In this document: in pieces, positions 32,191 through 43,526 of the stretch
How positions within the stretch are numbered: position 1 is the first letter of the stretch
Layout of the letters: each line of letters opens with the position of its first letter
The notes under the pieces: model-generated
What the model was told of the DNA's origin: nothing
Seen by the model: only the letters and a program-made list of their open reading frames with translations
The model's database searches: none
Program-made: the position numbers and the translations under genes
Assembly (NCBI GenBank): GCA_964035015.1
Contig: OZ035997.1
Location: 17,088,463 to 17,152,462, forward strand
DNA: 64,000 nucleotides
DNA from: Corallium rubrum
Taxonomy: Eukaryota; Cnidaria; Anthozoa; Scleralcyonacea; Coralliidae
Reading direction: 5' to 3'

Positions 32191-35100
32191 ATGGCAAAAA
32201 ATTTTCTCCGGTTTGCAAGTTGGAATATTGAAGGTCTGTCTAGTAAGCTTAATGATACAGACTTCATTTCAAAATTACAAAACTTTGATTTAATCTCACT
32301 AGTAGAGACCTGGCTTCCCTATGGTCACAATAATATTAATATTGATGGTTTCTTTTCGTTTTCAAAATGCCGAAAAGAAGTTTCTCAAAAATCACGTAGA
32401 AGTTCTGGTGGTATTACAATTCTTGTTAGATCATCTCTTAGAAAAGGGATTAAATTTTTAGATAAAGAGAGTAGTGAAGAGTTTGTATGGTGGAAACTGG
32501 ATAAAACGTTTTTCAACCTTACACATGATATTTTCATTTGTACTGTTTACATACCACCTCAAAACTCCTCCCGCGAAACACGAATTAATATTGATCATTT
32601 TGAAAATCTTCAAGATAGTATCTATAAATTTTCAGTTTTGGGTAAGGTTATTTTATGTGGAGATTTCAATGCTAGAATAGGTATCCTAGATGATTTTATT
32701 GATGATCCATTTCTTGAGGATGAAAGTTATACCCCACTCACATTAGATAAGCGATCCTCAAGAGATTGTCATGTAAATTCTTATGGGCGATCTTTAATTG
32801 ATTTATGTATTGGCAATAGTATGGTTGCACTAAATGGTAGAACCAACGGAGATCTCATTGGTCAGTTCACTTGTCAAACTTATAATGGAGCAAGTGTTGT
32901 TGATTACGTTATTGTTTCACAAGACCTGCTTTCATCTATTATTAGCCTTACAGTAGCCGATATCACTGAATTTTCTCATCATTCCTATTTATCTTTTGTG
33001 ATGAGAATTAAAATCCCCAAAACTCCAGATGATGCATTAAAATTAATGCCTCATCCTGTGTCTTTTGTGTGGAATGAGAACCAGAAAGATTGTTTGAGAG
33101 AATTTATGGTCTCGAATGAAGTACAAAATAAATTAGATTCATTGTTTCTCCAGCCTACATATAGCGAAAAATCAATCGATGTTGATATGCTTGTAACTAA
33201 TTTTTCCAAAATATTATGTGATACATCCCAAAAAGTATTATATACTAAGAAACAAAAGAAAACGAACAATAAAAACAAAACAAAGGTGAAACAAAAATGG
33301 TATGATACAAATTGCCATACTCTTAAAAAGAATTTGAGAAATTTAGGAAGTTTACTGACAAAATATCCTAATGATGTCTATTTACGTCATCTATTTTTTT
33401 CAAAAAGAAAGGAATATAAACGCATGGTTAAGAAACAAAAAAGACAATTTCATAATTCTATACTAAATCAAATTGAAATTTTATCCAATAACAATCCTAA
33501 AGGATTCTGGAAGCTAGTTAATTCTATAAAAACACGTAAATCATGTACGTCTAATGAAATACCATCATCGGAATGGTTTGATTATTTTAGAAATTTGAAC
33601 AAGATAAATTTCAACACTGAAAAGATAAGCAACGAAGCTCAAATTGTGAAGGATTTCAATATTTGGGCAGCCTGCAAAAACGATACCCTTGACAAACCAA
33701 TCTCACTTGAAGAATTGTGCAAACTGTCAAAGAGATTAAAGAACAAAAAAGCCAGTGCCGGTGATTCACTGTCCAATGAGATCATTAAGTTAGCAGTCGA
33801 AGTTTTACCATCCTATTTTGTAAAATTGTTTAATACTATTCTATCCTACGGTGTGTTTCCATCACATTGGTCAAAGGGTTTCATAGTCCCAATATATAAA
33901 TCAGGTAGTACAATTGACCCGAGTAACTATAGAGGAATTTGTATAGGCAGCTGTCTAGGAAAATTTTTCACATTGATTATGAATACTCGTTTAACTAAAT
34001 TTCTGGAAGAGTGCAAAATTATGAGTAAATGTCAAATCGGTTTTCGGAAAAATTGCAGAACAGCAGATCATTTACTAGTTCTTAAAACTTTAATAGATGT
34101 TTATAAGTCAAAACGAAAACCAATTTTTGCCTGTTTTATCGACTTTAAAAAAGCCTACGACAGCGTGTGGAGAGAAGGACTTTTCTTCAAACTTATTCAA
34201 TATGGTTGTAGTAAGAATTTCATACGTCTAATGCTAAGTATGTATTCCTCAGTTGATTGCTCGGTAAAATTGGATAAGGGAAGTACTCCTTTCTTTAAGT
34301 CCCATATTGGGGTAAAACAAGGATGCAATCTAAGTCCCACCTTATTCAACATGTTTATCAATGATATACCTAATCTATTTAACAGCTCGTGTGCCCCAGT
34401 AAAACTTGATGAAACTGATTTAAATTGTTTACTTTACGCAGACGACTTAGTTTTACTATCCGAGTCCAAGTCTGGCTTACAAAACTGTCTCACAAAGCTT
34501 GAATTTTACACCAAGAAATGGAAGTTGAACATTAATTTAAAAAAATCAAAAGTTTTATTGTTTGGAACACCAACCCAAAGACGTGCACACTTCTCATCAA
34601 TTTGGTCTTTTGGGAATATTGCTCTAGAGCAAGTTGATGAATATTGTTACCTTGGTATTACTTTTCACTTTTCCGGTAATTTTAAACGAACACCAAAAAT
34701 ACTTTATGGTAAAGCAATACGTGCCTATCATTGTTTATTCAAAAGTTTTTCAAACGTGGAGAATGTACCAATAAAATTACTTTTAAAACTTTTCTCTTCA
34801 ACTGTAGTTCCCGTTTTACTGTATAGCTGCGAAATTTGGGGTCCATACTTACTGGGTAAAATAAACTCTTTTGCGATGTTTAAAACCAAAATTTTTAAAT
34901 TAACAAATGATATAGAAAGACTACATCTAAAATTCTGCAAAAGAATCTTGGGTGTGCACTCAAAATCTACTAATTTAGCTGTCTATGGTGAACTAGGAAG
35001 GGCACCCCTAATTATACAAATAGCTACACTTATAACAAAATATTGGTTTCGCATCAAAAGCTCAACTTTTACAGATACCCTCGCTGGTGAAGCAGCGAGA

Positions 35101-35721
35101 GTCTGTATCGACTCTAATTTACAACCAATATTATTCACAAAATATTTACTACAACTATGTAATATAGAAGTTAATAATTTTAAAAATTTTGTAATACCAC
35201 CCGAAGAACAAGGAAATTTTTGCCATTACTTGAGGAATAAATTACATGAGTTTTATACCGAATACTGGAAAGAGCAGATTCAACAAGGTGGAAATAATGG
35301 CAAATTAAGAGTCTTTAAAAAACTGAAAATAAATTTTGGCTTTGAAAAATATCTTTCTTCAATTCGCAACTTCAAACATCGTCAAGCGGTTACAAAATTA
35401 AGAATTTCAGCTCATAAATTACCTGTTGAAACTGGTCGATACGGAAATGTTTCATACAGTGAAAGATTATGCAAACATTGTGATCTAAATGAGATTGGGA
35501 ACGAACAACACCTTTTAATGTCATGCAGAAACACAAAGTTCGCCGATCTTAGAGTTAATTTTATGGAAAGTCTCGGTAAAATAAATAACTCGTTTACTAA
35601 ATTTAGCTACCAAGACCTTTTTATATATGTCATTGCTATGCAAGACAAAACAATTATGACTTTGGTAGCTAAATACTGTTTTAATGTTTTAACAAGTTTT
35701 GAAAGTCTATACAGTAGTTGA
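32191..35721 (+). CDS. LINE ORF2: AP-like endonuclease and reverse transcriptase
   Basis: An uninterrupted 1,176-codon frame. Residues 1 to about 260 are an endonuclease/exonuclease/phosphatase domain (FASWNIEGL, VETWLP, LCGDFNARIG, FSHHSYL), which nicks target DNA. The reverse transcriptase follows at about 500-850: SNYRGICIGSCLGKFF, CFIDFKKAYDSVW near 650, GVKQGCNLSPTLFN and YADD near 748. Near residue 1,093 CKHCDLNEIGNEQHLLMSC is the C-terminal CCHC-like motif of this group. All catalytic motifs are present, so ORF2 may still be functional even though ORF1 is truncated. Confidence 0.92.
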   Translation: MAKNFLRFASWNIEGLSSKLNDTDFISKLQNFDLISLVETWLPYGHNNINIDGFFSFSKCRKEVSQKSRRSSGGITILVRSSLRKGIKFLDKESSEEFVWWKLDKTFFNLTHDIFICTVYIPPQNSSRETRINIDHFENLQDSIYKFSVLGKVILCGDFNARIGILDDFIDDPFLEDESYTPLTLDKRSSRDCHVNSYGRSLIDLCIGNSMVALNGRTNGDLIGQFTCQTYNGASVVDYVIVSQDLLSSIISLTVADITEFSHHSYLSFVMRIKIPKTPDDALKLMPHPVSFVWNENQKDCLREFMVSNEVQNKLDSLFLQPTYSEKSIDVDMLVTNFSKILCDTSQKVLYTKKQKKTNNKNKTKVKQKWYDTNCHTLKKNLRNLGSLLTKYPNDVYLRHLFFSKRKEYKRMVKKQKRQFHNSILNQIEILSNNNPKGFWKLVNSIKTRKSCTSNEIPSSEWFDYFRNLNKINFNTEKISNEAQIVKDFNIWAACKNDTLDKPISLEELCKLSKRLKNKKASAGDSLSNEIIKLAVEVLPSYFVKLFNTILSYGVFPSHWSKGFIVPIYKSGSTIDPSNYRGICIGSCLGKFFTLIMNTRLTKFLEECKIMSKCQIGFRKNCRTADHLLVLKTLIDVYKSKRKPIFACFIDFKKAYDSVWREGLFFKLIQYGCSKNFIRLMLSMYSSVDCSVKLDKGSTPFFKSHIGVKQGCNLSPTLFNMFINDIPNLFNSSCAPVKLDETDLNCLLYADDLVLLSESKSGLQNCLTKLEFYTKKWKLNINLKKSKVLLFGTPTQRRAHFSSIWSFGNIALEQVDEYCYLGITFHFSGNFKRTPKILYGKAIRAYHCLFKSFSNVENVPIKLLLKLFSSTVVPVLLYSCEIWGPYLLGKINSFAMFKTKIFKLTNDIERLHLKFCKRILGVHSKSTNLAVYGELGRAPLIIQIATLITKYWFRIKSSTFTDTLAGEAARVCIDSNLQPILFTKYLLQLCNIEVNNFKNFVIPPEEQGNFCHYLRNKLHEFYTEYWKEQIQQGGNNGKLRVFKKLKINFGFEKYLSSIRNFKHRQAVTKLRISAHKLPVETGRYGNVSYSERLCKHCDLNEIGNEQHLLMSCRNTKFADLRVNFMESLGKINNSFTKFSYQDLFIYVIAMQDKTIMTLVAKYCFNVLTSFESLYSS

Positions 35722-35815
35722 GCACGTAGTTCAGTTTATATGTTATATGTATGTATCTTATATACCAAATCTGGTATTTATGTTGTTGTTTGAATAAATT
35801 TATATAAACAGGCCC

Positions 35816-38024
35816 TTAGAGCATCGGATTAGTAAATGAAAGCCTTCTCTATTCTTGTCCAGTATATAAAATGAGCGGCCAGTTGTTTTGATTGGCTGGC
35901 ACATGATTATCTTGAATAAGCTGTCCTGAACTTGAGAGATGAGTCTGTTGAGATTTATGATTTATCATATATGCTTAGCTATGCTTGAAAGTTGAAATAG
36001 CTTGAGTCAATACTGAGTTTTTTCTAAACATGGTTTCGATATAAATGGGATGAAACGTGTCGATACAATGCGCTCGAGACATCAACGTCCAAGAAATTAA
36101 TTACGATGAGAAAATTAGACAAATCAAAGACGATGTATCGGTGGAAATGGGATCGTGTTTTTTTGATCGAAACTCGAAAGCTTCTTGTACATTGACCGAG
36201 CATGGAATTTCCGTGCGAAGGCATTAAATATGTCTAGAACCCTACATGCTCTGCGGTACAGTAAAAACCCGCTAAGAAGAACCAACCACTACTAAGAACC
36301 TCAGGCTGAAATTAGGAATTTATTTATTGAGAATATATAAGAATATAAGAAAATTGGGCATTTCTCTCGATTACATAGCATGTTCTAGGGATTTTAAGTG
36401 AAGGAAAATTCGAGTGTAGAATATATACATTTTAAGACCAAACCGGGACCAGTTGCGAAAAATGCAACTACACAGGCCTTCCGGTAGGAATTGAACCCAC
36501 GACCTTGCAGGCCGTTGCCGAGAGTTTGTTGATCGCGAGTTCTGTATACATTAGTCCGTGAAGGTATGAAGGAGAACTGTTTACATGGGAGCTGGGACAG
36601 GATAAAATAGAGTAACGATACGATCATTTCCAGTTGGGTTCAGTTCTTAGTATAATTAACCCTTCAAGAATATGCAAATATTTTTTATTTTTACTTCCGT
36701 CACGTCGATTGGCGTCAATTTTGCACACATTACGTCATTGGAAAGGACGCGATTGGCTAAATGATGGGTGCGTCAGTCTCGCGGGAATACTGAAATTACT
36801 CAATAGCAGAGAGAAGAAGATCGATACCTCGAGGGAAGGGTGTGTTTCTCATTTGTGTGCGAAGGAAGCAAGAACCAAATTTGAAATGAACTGAACAGGC
36901 TTTATAAAAACTTATTAAAGTGTAAATGTTGAGAAAAGGTGAGGTTAATAGAGTTGTTGGTTAAATTCGTTATTAAATCTGTGGGGAAAAAAGTCCTAAG
37001 TTGTAGTCAAAACGTGTGGTTTGTTCTCACAGGCAAACGAATGTCGCCTTCAGTTTATATGTCGAACCCGAATATTAATCTGCATATTTGTGTGTTCTTT
37101 ACTAGCACGTAAAAACGATACACACCAAAAAGACATCGATAACAGACTGATGAAGACGGCAGAAGGCAGAGAAACGGGTAAGTCAATAATGTAAGCGATT
37201 TTGTTGCTGGGTTTTACCGAGGTTCAGGAGCGAGTTGCTCATTTACTAAATTTAAATATGTTCGATCGGGCAGTCTGGCACAAACACTTCACTGTGCTGA
37301 AATATTAGGGAAACCTTTTGGCTTTATTGGAACAACTTGGATTGAGTAAGATTAAATTACAAGGAAGCATGCTTTAATAAACTGTTAAAATACAATTGCG
37401 TGTAGTAAAGCCGATGGACTATAAAAGCTAGATCGAAGCGTACAAGAGAAACATGAAACATGGAACTAAAAATGTCCATTTAATGTTCGTAAATATCTTA
37501 AAGAAAACAAGTTCCACAAAAAAAAAACTGGTTTATAACTATTGTCAATAAAATAAAGTGAAAATAGTTTATTTAGGCGAATTGAATAGAGGTCTGAATG
37601 AAGCGGTCAAGTGACACACGTTTCTTCCAAAGTGAAATAGACGCTTCGCCCTTGGCAGTAGCGTTTGAACAGATACAGGTAGCGCGGCAAGGAAATCTGC
37701 GATAGGTCGCCATCTGTAGCAGCTCTAGTCTGAGTAAAAATTGGTTCCAAAAAATATCGTTTAGAATAATATATAAACTTGTATGCTTTAATAATGCTCA
37801 TATAATTTAGTCTAAACCTTATGAGATTTATGCCAGGTTATATACAGATGTGGATCAATGTACTTAACCTGCACCACCATCACTACCTCAACACTACCAT
37901 TCTCGTCATCACCACTACCACCATCAAGGCCATTTTTTTTCATTTGAGGTGTATAAAAATTAAAATTATAATCATACATTTATATCAGAGGAAGGAAAAT
38001 ATTCATTTTGTCTAGAGAACTGGT
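35816..38024. other. Intergenic DNA with a possible tRNA-derived SINE remnant
   Basis: Around 36,470-36,515 the - strand carries GTGGGTTCAATTCCTACCGG, a good Pol III box B. I could not identify box A with confidence, so a SINE remnant is only suggested. No protein gene recognised in the rest. Confidence 0.35.
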
Positions 38025-38165
38025 ACCCTCCCTCCCTCCCTCCCTCCCTCCCTCCCTCCCTCCCTCCCTCCCTTCCTCCCTCCCTCCCTCCCTCCCTCCC
38101 TCCCTCCCTCCCTCCCTCCCTCCCTCCCTCCCTCCCTCCCTCCCTCCCTCCCTCCCTCCCTCCCT
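38025..38165. repeat. (CCCT)n microsatellite
   Basis: About 35 CCCT copies with one CTTC interruption. Confidence 0.95.
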
Positions 38166-38320
38166 AATGTCTTGTGTTTCATTCAGCTTTATACAGTATA
38201 TATATATTGTTGTAATGATAAAATTCTCTTAATTTTCTGTATAAAATTATTAGTTATTACAAGCGTGAAGGCAGCAAGTCAACTATCAAATCATTTAAAT
38301 TTCTATAGTCAACAATTGAA

Positions 38321-38482
38321 TTGTTTGTTTGTTTGTTTGTTTGTTTGTTTGTTTGTTTGTTTGTTTGTTTGTTTGTTTGTTTGTTTGTTTGTTTGTTTGT
38401 TTGTTTGTTTGTTTGTTTGTTTGTTTGTTTGTTTGTTTGTTTGTTTGTTTGTTTGTTTGTTTGTTTGTTTGTTTGTTTGTTT
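38321..38482. repeat. (TTTG)n microsatellite
   Basis: About 40 TTTG copies, 155 bp from the CCCT repeat. Confidence 0.95.
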
Positions 38483-39252
38483 ACTTATTTAGTAAAATCT
38501 GCGCAACTTTTAGTTCAGGAATATATAATTGTGCATTTATAACCGTTGTTAATAATGTTTCTTTTTTGAAAAATGTCCATGTACTTACTATTTACTTACA
38601 CCTAATGTACAGAGGTTATTTACTTGTGTACAAGGGGTTGATGTCAAAATGGGTAATAATCTAAGGGGGTAAGAACCCCCTAAAAACATTTTAAATTTAG
38701 AGTCACTGAAATCCCATTTTCAGTACAAGTGTATATGTATAAAGTATAAAAAATCAAGAAACTGTTTTCAGAACAGATTTCACTTCTTTCATATAATATT
38801 ATTTATAATAAATGAATAATAAAACTATTGAATTTGGCATTCAATATCTGTAACATTTTGAGAACTTGATAAGTGATTGTTACTTTATAATACATGCATA
38901 CATTGTATTTGTAATCTAATCCAAGCAGAGAAATAAAAGTAGTGTGCTGCATTAAGGCACTGTGTTGAAATAGAAATCTAAATAAGGTAATGAGTAACTG
39001 CTGAAAACATTTGAACATATATAAGATTGTTAAGTGAAGTTTCAATCTTCATCAGAGAGAAACATGCATGCAGGTTGTATATAGGGCTAATAAGTAGTTG
39101 CTTTAAGCTAAATATGTCAGTGCTTATGATATACGAAGTTTAATGCATTACACAGCCTAGCTGTCCGAGGGTCCTCCATTGAACACTTGAAACTGGTTTG
39201 ACATTTAATGCTCTGTCTAAGATGTAGTAAAATATATTAAAGTTTCTGCTTT

Positions 39253-39253
<1 letters not shown>

Positions 39254-39304
<51 letters not shown>

Positions 39305-39363
39305 GCTGGGCTGGGCTGGGCTGGGCTGGGCTGGGCTGGGCTGGGCTGGGCTGGGCTGGGCTG

Positions 39364-39421
<58 letters not shown>

Positions 39422-39442
39422 GCTGGGCTGGGCTGGCTGGCT
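39254..39442. repeat. Alternating (GGCT)n and (GGGCT)n microsatellite
   Basis: A 4-bp block (to about 39,302), a 5-bp GGGCT block (to about 39,367), another 4-bp block (to about 39,418) and a final short 5-bp block. Long open frames across it are artefacts. Confidence 0.95.
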
Positions 39443-39904
39443 TAGATGGCAATGTATAAGACATGATGTGCACCACATTTAAAAAGTTGAGAACACAGTT
39501 TAAAGGTTTCTAGAAGAGAAACCTTTACACCAATGAAGACACTGTAGTTAATACTTGATACCATACTATTTAAGCTAGTTAATCATGTGATGTAGAAATA
39601 CCCTTTTTATACTACACGTGTACATGCAGTAATGTACAGATGTAAATGTAATATAGAATGAGGAGTTTAGATTCTTTAAATATTAAAAATGACTAAATAA
39701 TGGTAGTCTGCATTCTAACAGTTTACCACATTACCCTCGTCATTTTGTCAATACACGGGGCTGCATTCTGATTGTACTGTATGCATACTTGTCAATTCAA
39801 TGATTATGTAAAATTGTATTGTGACTTTGAAATATAAAATGAAATGCTGGGAATATATAATTGTAAAATGTATGTTATTCAGCTTGATCGAAGCTTGAGT
39901 AATT

Positions 39905-40090
39905 GGTAAAGTTTTTTCATATGTTTTTTGCTGTACAAGCTATCATTCTAAGTTAACTCAGGTAAAAACTCTGAGCTCTAGACAGGACTCAAACCAACAA
40001 CCTTACAAATGCCAGCCAGACACTCTCACCATGAGCCACTGAATGGAAGTTGATAAGATGGTAGACCGAGGTAGTTTTCAATATTTATAT
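39905..40090 (-). mobile_element. tRNA-derived SINE, copy 1
   Basis: On the - strand: box A TGGCTCATGGTGAGAG (40,038-40,023) and box B GGTTTGAGTCC (39,995-39,985), spaced as in tRNA-like promoters. The tail contains CTGAGTTAACTTAGAA and GCAAAAAACATATGAAAAAA. The same head and tail occur inverted at 40,427-40,607. Confidence 0.7.
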
Positions 40091-40426
40091 AGTTGCATAG
40101 TTAGTGGAGGGGGATGGTTTGGAAACTAAGGTAAAAGTCATCATTCCATGCTTTTGTTCAATTTGTCTAGTTTCACGGTCACTGAACGTATTGTATTTTC
40201 TTTATAATGAAGCAGTCATGCAATAGGAACATTAGGGTTTAATTAGTGTTGTCCATCGTCATCACATGTTGTAAGTCCTTTGTTCGTTGAGTATAGTTCT
40301 TCATCGTCACGTGTCCATAGAATTTCCTTTCTTCAACCAATTGCCTTCCTCCAAATAAACTTATTGTGTTCATCAACATGTCACCATTTTAGTGTTTTCA
40401 TTTTGAGTTTGTAAAAATAAATATTG

Positions 40427-40607
40427 ATATAAATATTGAAAATAACCTTGGTCTACCATGTGATTGAGTTCCAGTTGCTCAATGGTGAGAGCGTCCAGCT
40501 GGCATTTGGAAGGTTGTGGGTTCAAGAGCTGTTTGTATTAAGCTCAGAGTTTTTCTCTGAGTTAACTTACAACAGATTGTACAGCAAAAAACATATGAAA
40601 AAACTTA
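40427..40607 (+). mobile_element. tRNA-derived SINE, copy 2
   Basis: + strand: box A-like GTTGCTCAATGGTGAG (40,474-40,489) and box B GGTTCAAGAGC (40,519-40,529). The tail (CTGAGTTAACTTA, GCAAAAAACATATGAAAAAA) matches copy 1. The 5' leader TTGGTCTACCAT is also shared. Confidence 0.7.
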
Positions 40608-40818
40608 ATTGTAAAATGTTCGAAATAACACTTCCCAGATCTTATAGTGAAGCCCATCTAGACTAATGTGTGCAATCAGTTAAATAATGTTTTCTGATGT
40701 AAAAATGCTGAATCACTTACATGTCATGGAGGAAACACCTTACTACAGGCAGTACAGTATGTGGCAATTTGTTTTAATGAAGAGTAACTGCATGTACAGA
40801 GGTTTCATTATTATTTGT

Positions 40819-41089
40819 ATTTTACTATTTATATAGCTTTATTTATTTATTGAATTTATATAGCAGTTTACGCTGCCTATTTTTTCATGTACTGTAATTT
40901 TCTGGTGACATTATATTTTATATATATATTTTATATAATTATATAATATATATATATATATATATAATTATATAAAATATATATATAAAATATAATGTCA
41001 CCAGAAAATTACAGTACATGAAAAAATAGGCAGCGTAAACTGCTATATAAATTCAATAAATAAATAAAGCTATATAAAATAGTAAAATA
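40819..41089. repeat. Near-perfect 270-bp palindrome
   Basis: The arms 40,819 to about 40,945 and about 40,965 to 41,089 are reverse complements with very few differences (CTGGTGACATTATATTTTAT / ATAAAATATAATGTCACCAG). The centre is (TA)-rich. It could be a young foldback element or an inverted duplication. No coding content. Confidence 0.85.
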
Positions 41090-43338
41090 ATATAGTGCTG
41101 AATATAGAAATAAACTAAAAACACGTGCAATGTTATTTGATTAAGAGCTGTCTATGAAGTTTTAATATTTCCGCGGTGCACCTGGTCGACATGCTGACAA
41201 AACTCAATTTTATGCTTTTAAAAGACAAATTTATAAAAACAAATATTAAAATATTCTAGACAGATACTAAATATTAGACAGACCGACATTTAAAAAATCC
41301 ACCCAACTTGTGTTACTGCCAGGTTTGCGATTTTTTTCAAATTTTTTTTAAGTTTGAAAGTTGCAAGTTTCACGATAAAACGTTGAAGTTTATTAAACTT
41401 GCGGGCTTGCGGCGTCATTTCAAAGAAAGCTGTCAAAATGACGCCGCAATTTGATTGATTTGTTTTTAATAAACGTTCAACGTTTTCTGTTGGACCTTGC
41501 GACTTTGAAACGTAAAGAAACATGAAAAAATTCGAAAGCCTATTAACGGTGGCTTGTAAATGATACGGCAGTATACATCTGAATATAAAATTGACGAAGA
41601 ATGATGACGCTGGAACGCCGTTCATTAAAATTGTATATTTTATGTTAAATAAATTCATTAATAATTAAATATATATATTAGATGTTGAAGAAAGCTATTA
41701 TGCATGTCTAAAATACGAAATTCAATAATTCAGTCAATTCTACTTCTAGTTGGATAGGGTGAACGCACATTTAGTTCATAGACGGTTATTTGCTACAAAT
41801 TTTTGATACAATAGGCTATCTTTGATAAAAATAAGGTGTGGCTGCAATGAATAACATGTTCATAATTATATTTAGTGAATCAAAAACACTCTTCATTAGT
41901 AATGATTGAAGGAAAGAATAATATATAAAGTAAGACATAAAAAACATGCTTACATGTTATGTTACACTATGTCGAAAACAAGAATTAATGCATCATCGTA
42001 TAAATACGATCAGCAAATGTTTAATAAGGTTGCTGGTCAGTGGTCACGGTCTCACGGAAAGCCTGCAAGGTCTGGGTAATGGAAGTACCCATATTATCGA
42101 TTGGAAGTACCCATTTTATGAGGATACATGTTTTTAGCCTATAATTTCCACGAGCTTGTAAACTAGAAGACCTAGAACGCATTACCTTCTTTTAGTTTGC
42201 AACGCGACTATTGTTATTGTAGTCAACTCTAAAGGATACCAACGCCAGAGGATTTTCGTATTTTACTCGTCAACGAATTTTACTCGACGGGAATGGTTTA
42301 AAGATAATATTTAGCGACAGAATATGATCTTAAAAAAAATGAGAACTACAGAGCATACCTTTAGAAAGTTAAAAGGGCGACGTTCACAAAATACGCACTT
42401 GATGTAAATGACTTTCGGTGAACTTTGGTTTCGCGATATTTCTTTTATTGCCAGGATTTGTACATTCCATGAATTTTAATTAAATCCACTTGTCATGTAT
42501 ATCCCTCACTCTTGATATGTCGTGTGCCGCGTGTCGTATCCAAAAACGGGGAAGTTAACCTTTTGGAAAGATACGGGCGGAGTGTAATGACTATAAATAA
42601 CTTATATGTTAATCTTTCTATTTTCCCCCCGTTTTCTAAAATCTAGGAAATTTTTAATTTAGAAATTAAATTAATTTCTACATCATAAAATACTATGTAT
42701 ATAATGCGTGTCTGCAAAAGGTAAATTAAATAACAAATAATAAATTCGGATAAATTGTGTTTTACTCTTAATTGGTTACCCACGAGTGGGTGGGTCTAAT
42801 TTGAATTTTAAAATTTTAATTAACGGCACTGGAGCTGAAAGCTTACGGCGGAGAGCTGTTATTTGCAGCTCTCCTGGATTTTGCCGTTTGCTGTTGTTAT
42901 AAGACTTAAACTTACCAGTTGGGTGAAGGCTTCATTAAGCCTAGTGATCCCGATCCTCTTCACACGAAGAATTGTGTGGATAGAAGTACTCTGCGATGTG
43001 TTACATTGTTGTATTATTTATCGATTCATGTCGCTCAGTATGGGAGGCTGGTTTTAAGTCTGTCTCGTAGCAAGGTGAAAAATTTTTAAAAATTTTTTTT
43101 TACTTCAGATATGTGATATACATACAATGAAGTATTGCTCCAGTGTTTTAGATTATTTGAATTCGTACTTGCTACGAGACTTATATAAATTTTCTTTAAT
43201 CAGGGGGGCGTCCGTGGGTGCTCAGCAGTATTCCAAATGTATCCCATAATACATTTCGGTCGGAGATTATGTTCTGATGCGACGTGGTGTGTACTTCGTG
43301 TAATAAGTTATCTATGTTTTACTACCACTCAAACAAAA
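41090..43338. other. Intergenic DNA left of the snRNA-5S array, nothing recognised
   Basis: A 122-codon open frame on the - strand (41,658-41,290) shows no known motif and is probably chance. No repeat or RNA gene was recognised up to the array edge. Confidence 0.4.
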
Positions 43339-43371
43339 CAACGTTTATTTTCTTTTTCGTTTCTCCGCCCA

Positions 43372-43526
43372 GTAGTATCTGTTCTTATCAGCTTAATATC
43401 TGATATGCCAGGCAACGCCTGGCTCATATATTAAACTGATTTTTGGGCTTCGGCCATGGGATTGAAGCTTGCTTCGCCCTGGCCACGGGTTGTCTCGGTA
43501 TCGCACTACCTCCGAGTACGGCCCTC
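43372..43526 (+). pseudogene. U2 snRNA copy 1, 5'-truncated (array edge)
   Basis: Identical to U2 from GTAGTATCTG (nt 33) onward, but the first ~32 nt including stem-loop I are missing or strongly altered. The preceding CGTTTCTCCGCCC weakly resembles the normal CGCTTCTCGGCCT, so an internal deletion is an alternative to simple truncation. No PSE-like motif was seen at the expected distance. Confidence 0.85.

Larger units (their letters stand above)
31169..35801 (+). mobile_element. Non-LTR retrotransposon (CR1/L2-like), 5'-truncated, recent
   Basis: A 4.6-kb insertion with the target duplication ATATAAA at 31162-31168 and 35802-35808. It starts inside ORF1, so it is 5'-truncated, and carries an uninterrupted ORF2. 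The 3' UTR is about 80 bp and ends TTTGAATAAATT rather than in a poly(A) tail, as in CR1/L2-type elements. It was inserted into the terminal repeat of the Harbinger-like element. ORF1 esterase plus ORF2 endonuclease-RT fits the CR1/L2 group; exact clade is uncertain. Confidence 0.88.
29065..35815. mobile_element. Harbinger-like inverted-repeat element hosting a LINE
   Basis: The left terminus GGGTCTGTTTATATGATCCC and right terminus (TTTATATGATCCC at 31,168-31,156 plus GGGCCTGT at 35,815-35,808, complement) are inverted. TTA flanks both ends (29062-29064, 35816-35818), as expected of PIF/Harbinger. Without the LINE the element is about 2.1 kb and carries no transposase. Inside, a ~200-bp segment with poly(C)/poly(G) and GGACACATTT motifs occurs in inverted orientation (29,096-29,280 and about 30,695-30,880), and 30,876-30,920 is inverted at 31,104-31,150. 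A foldback arm (29,505-29,880) is also nested within. Superfamily assignment is inference from ends only. Confidence 0.6.

Noticed and set aside
38008-38664. Open frames rich in PSLPPSLP and CLFVCLFV
   Set aside because: Translations of CCCT and TTTG microsatellites; no conserved sequence.
39140-39478. PAQPSPAQ / PASQPASQ open frames
   Set aside because: Translations of the GGCT/GGGCT microsatellite on the - strand.
41290-41658. 122-codon - strand open frame
   Set aside because: No motif, no splice context, composition like surrounding AT-rich DNA; probably chance.
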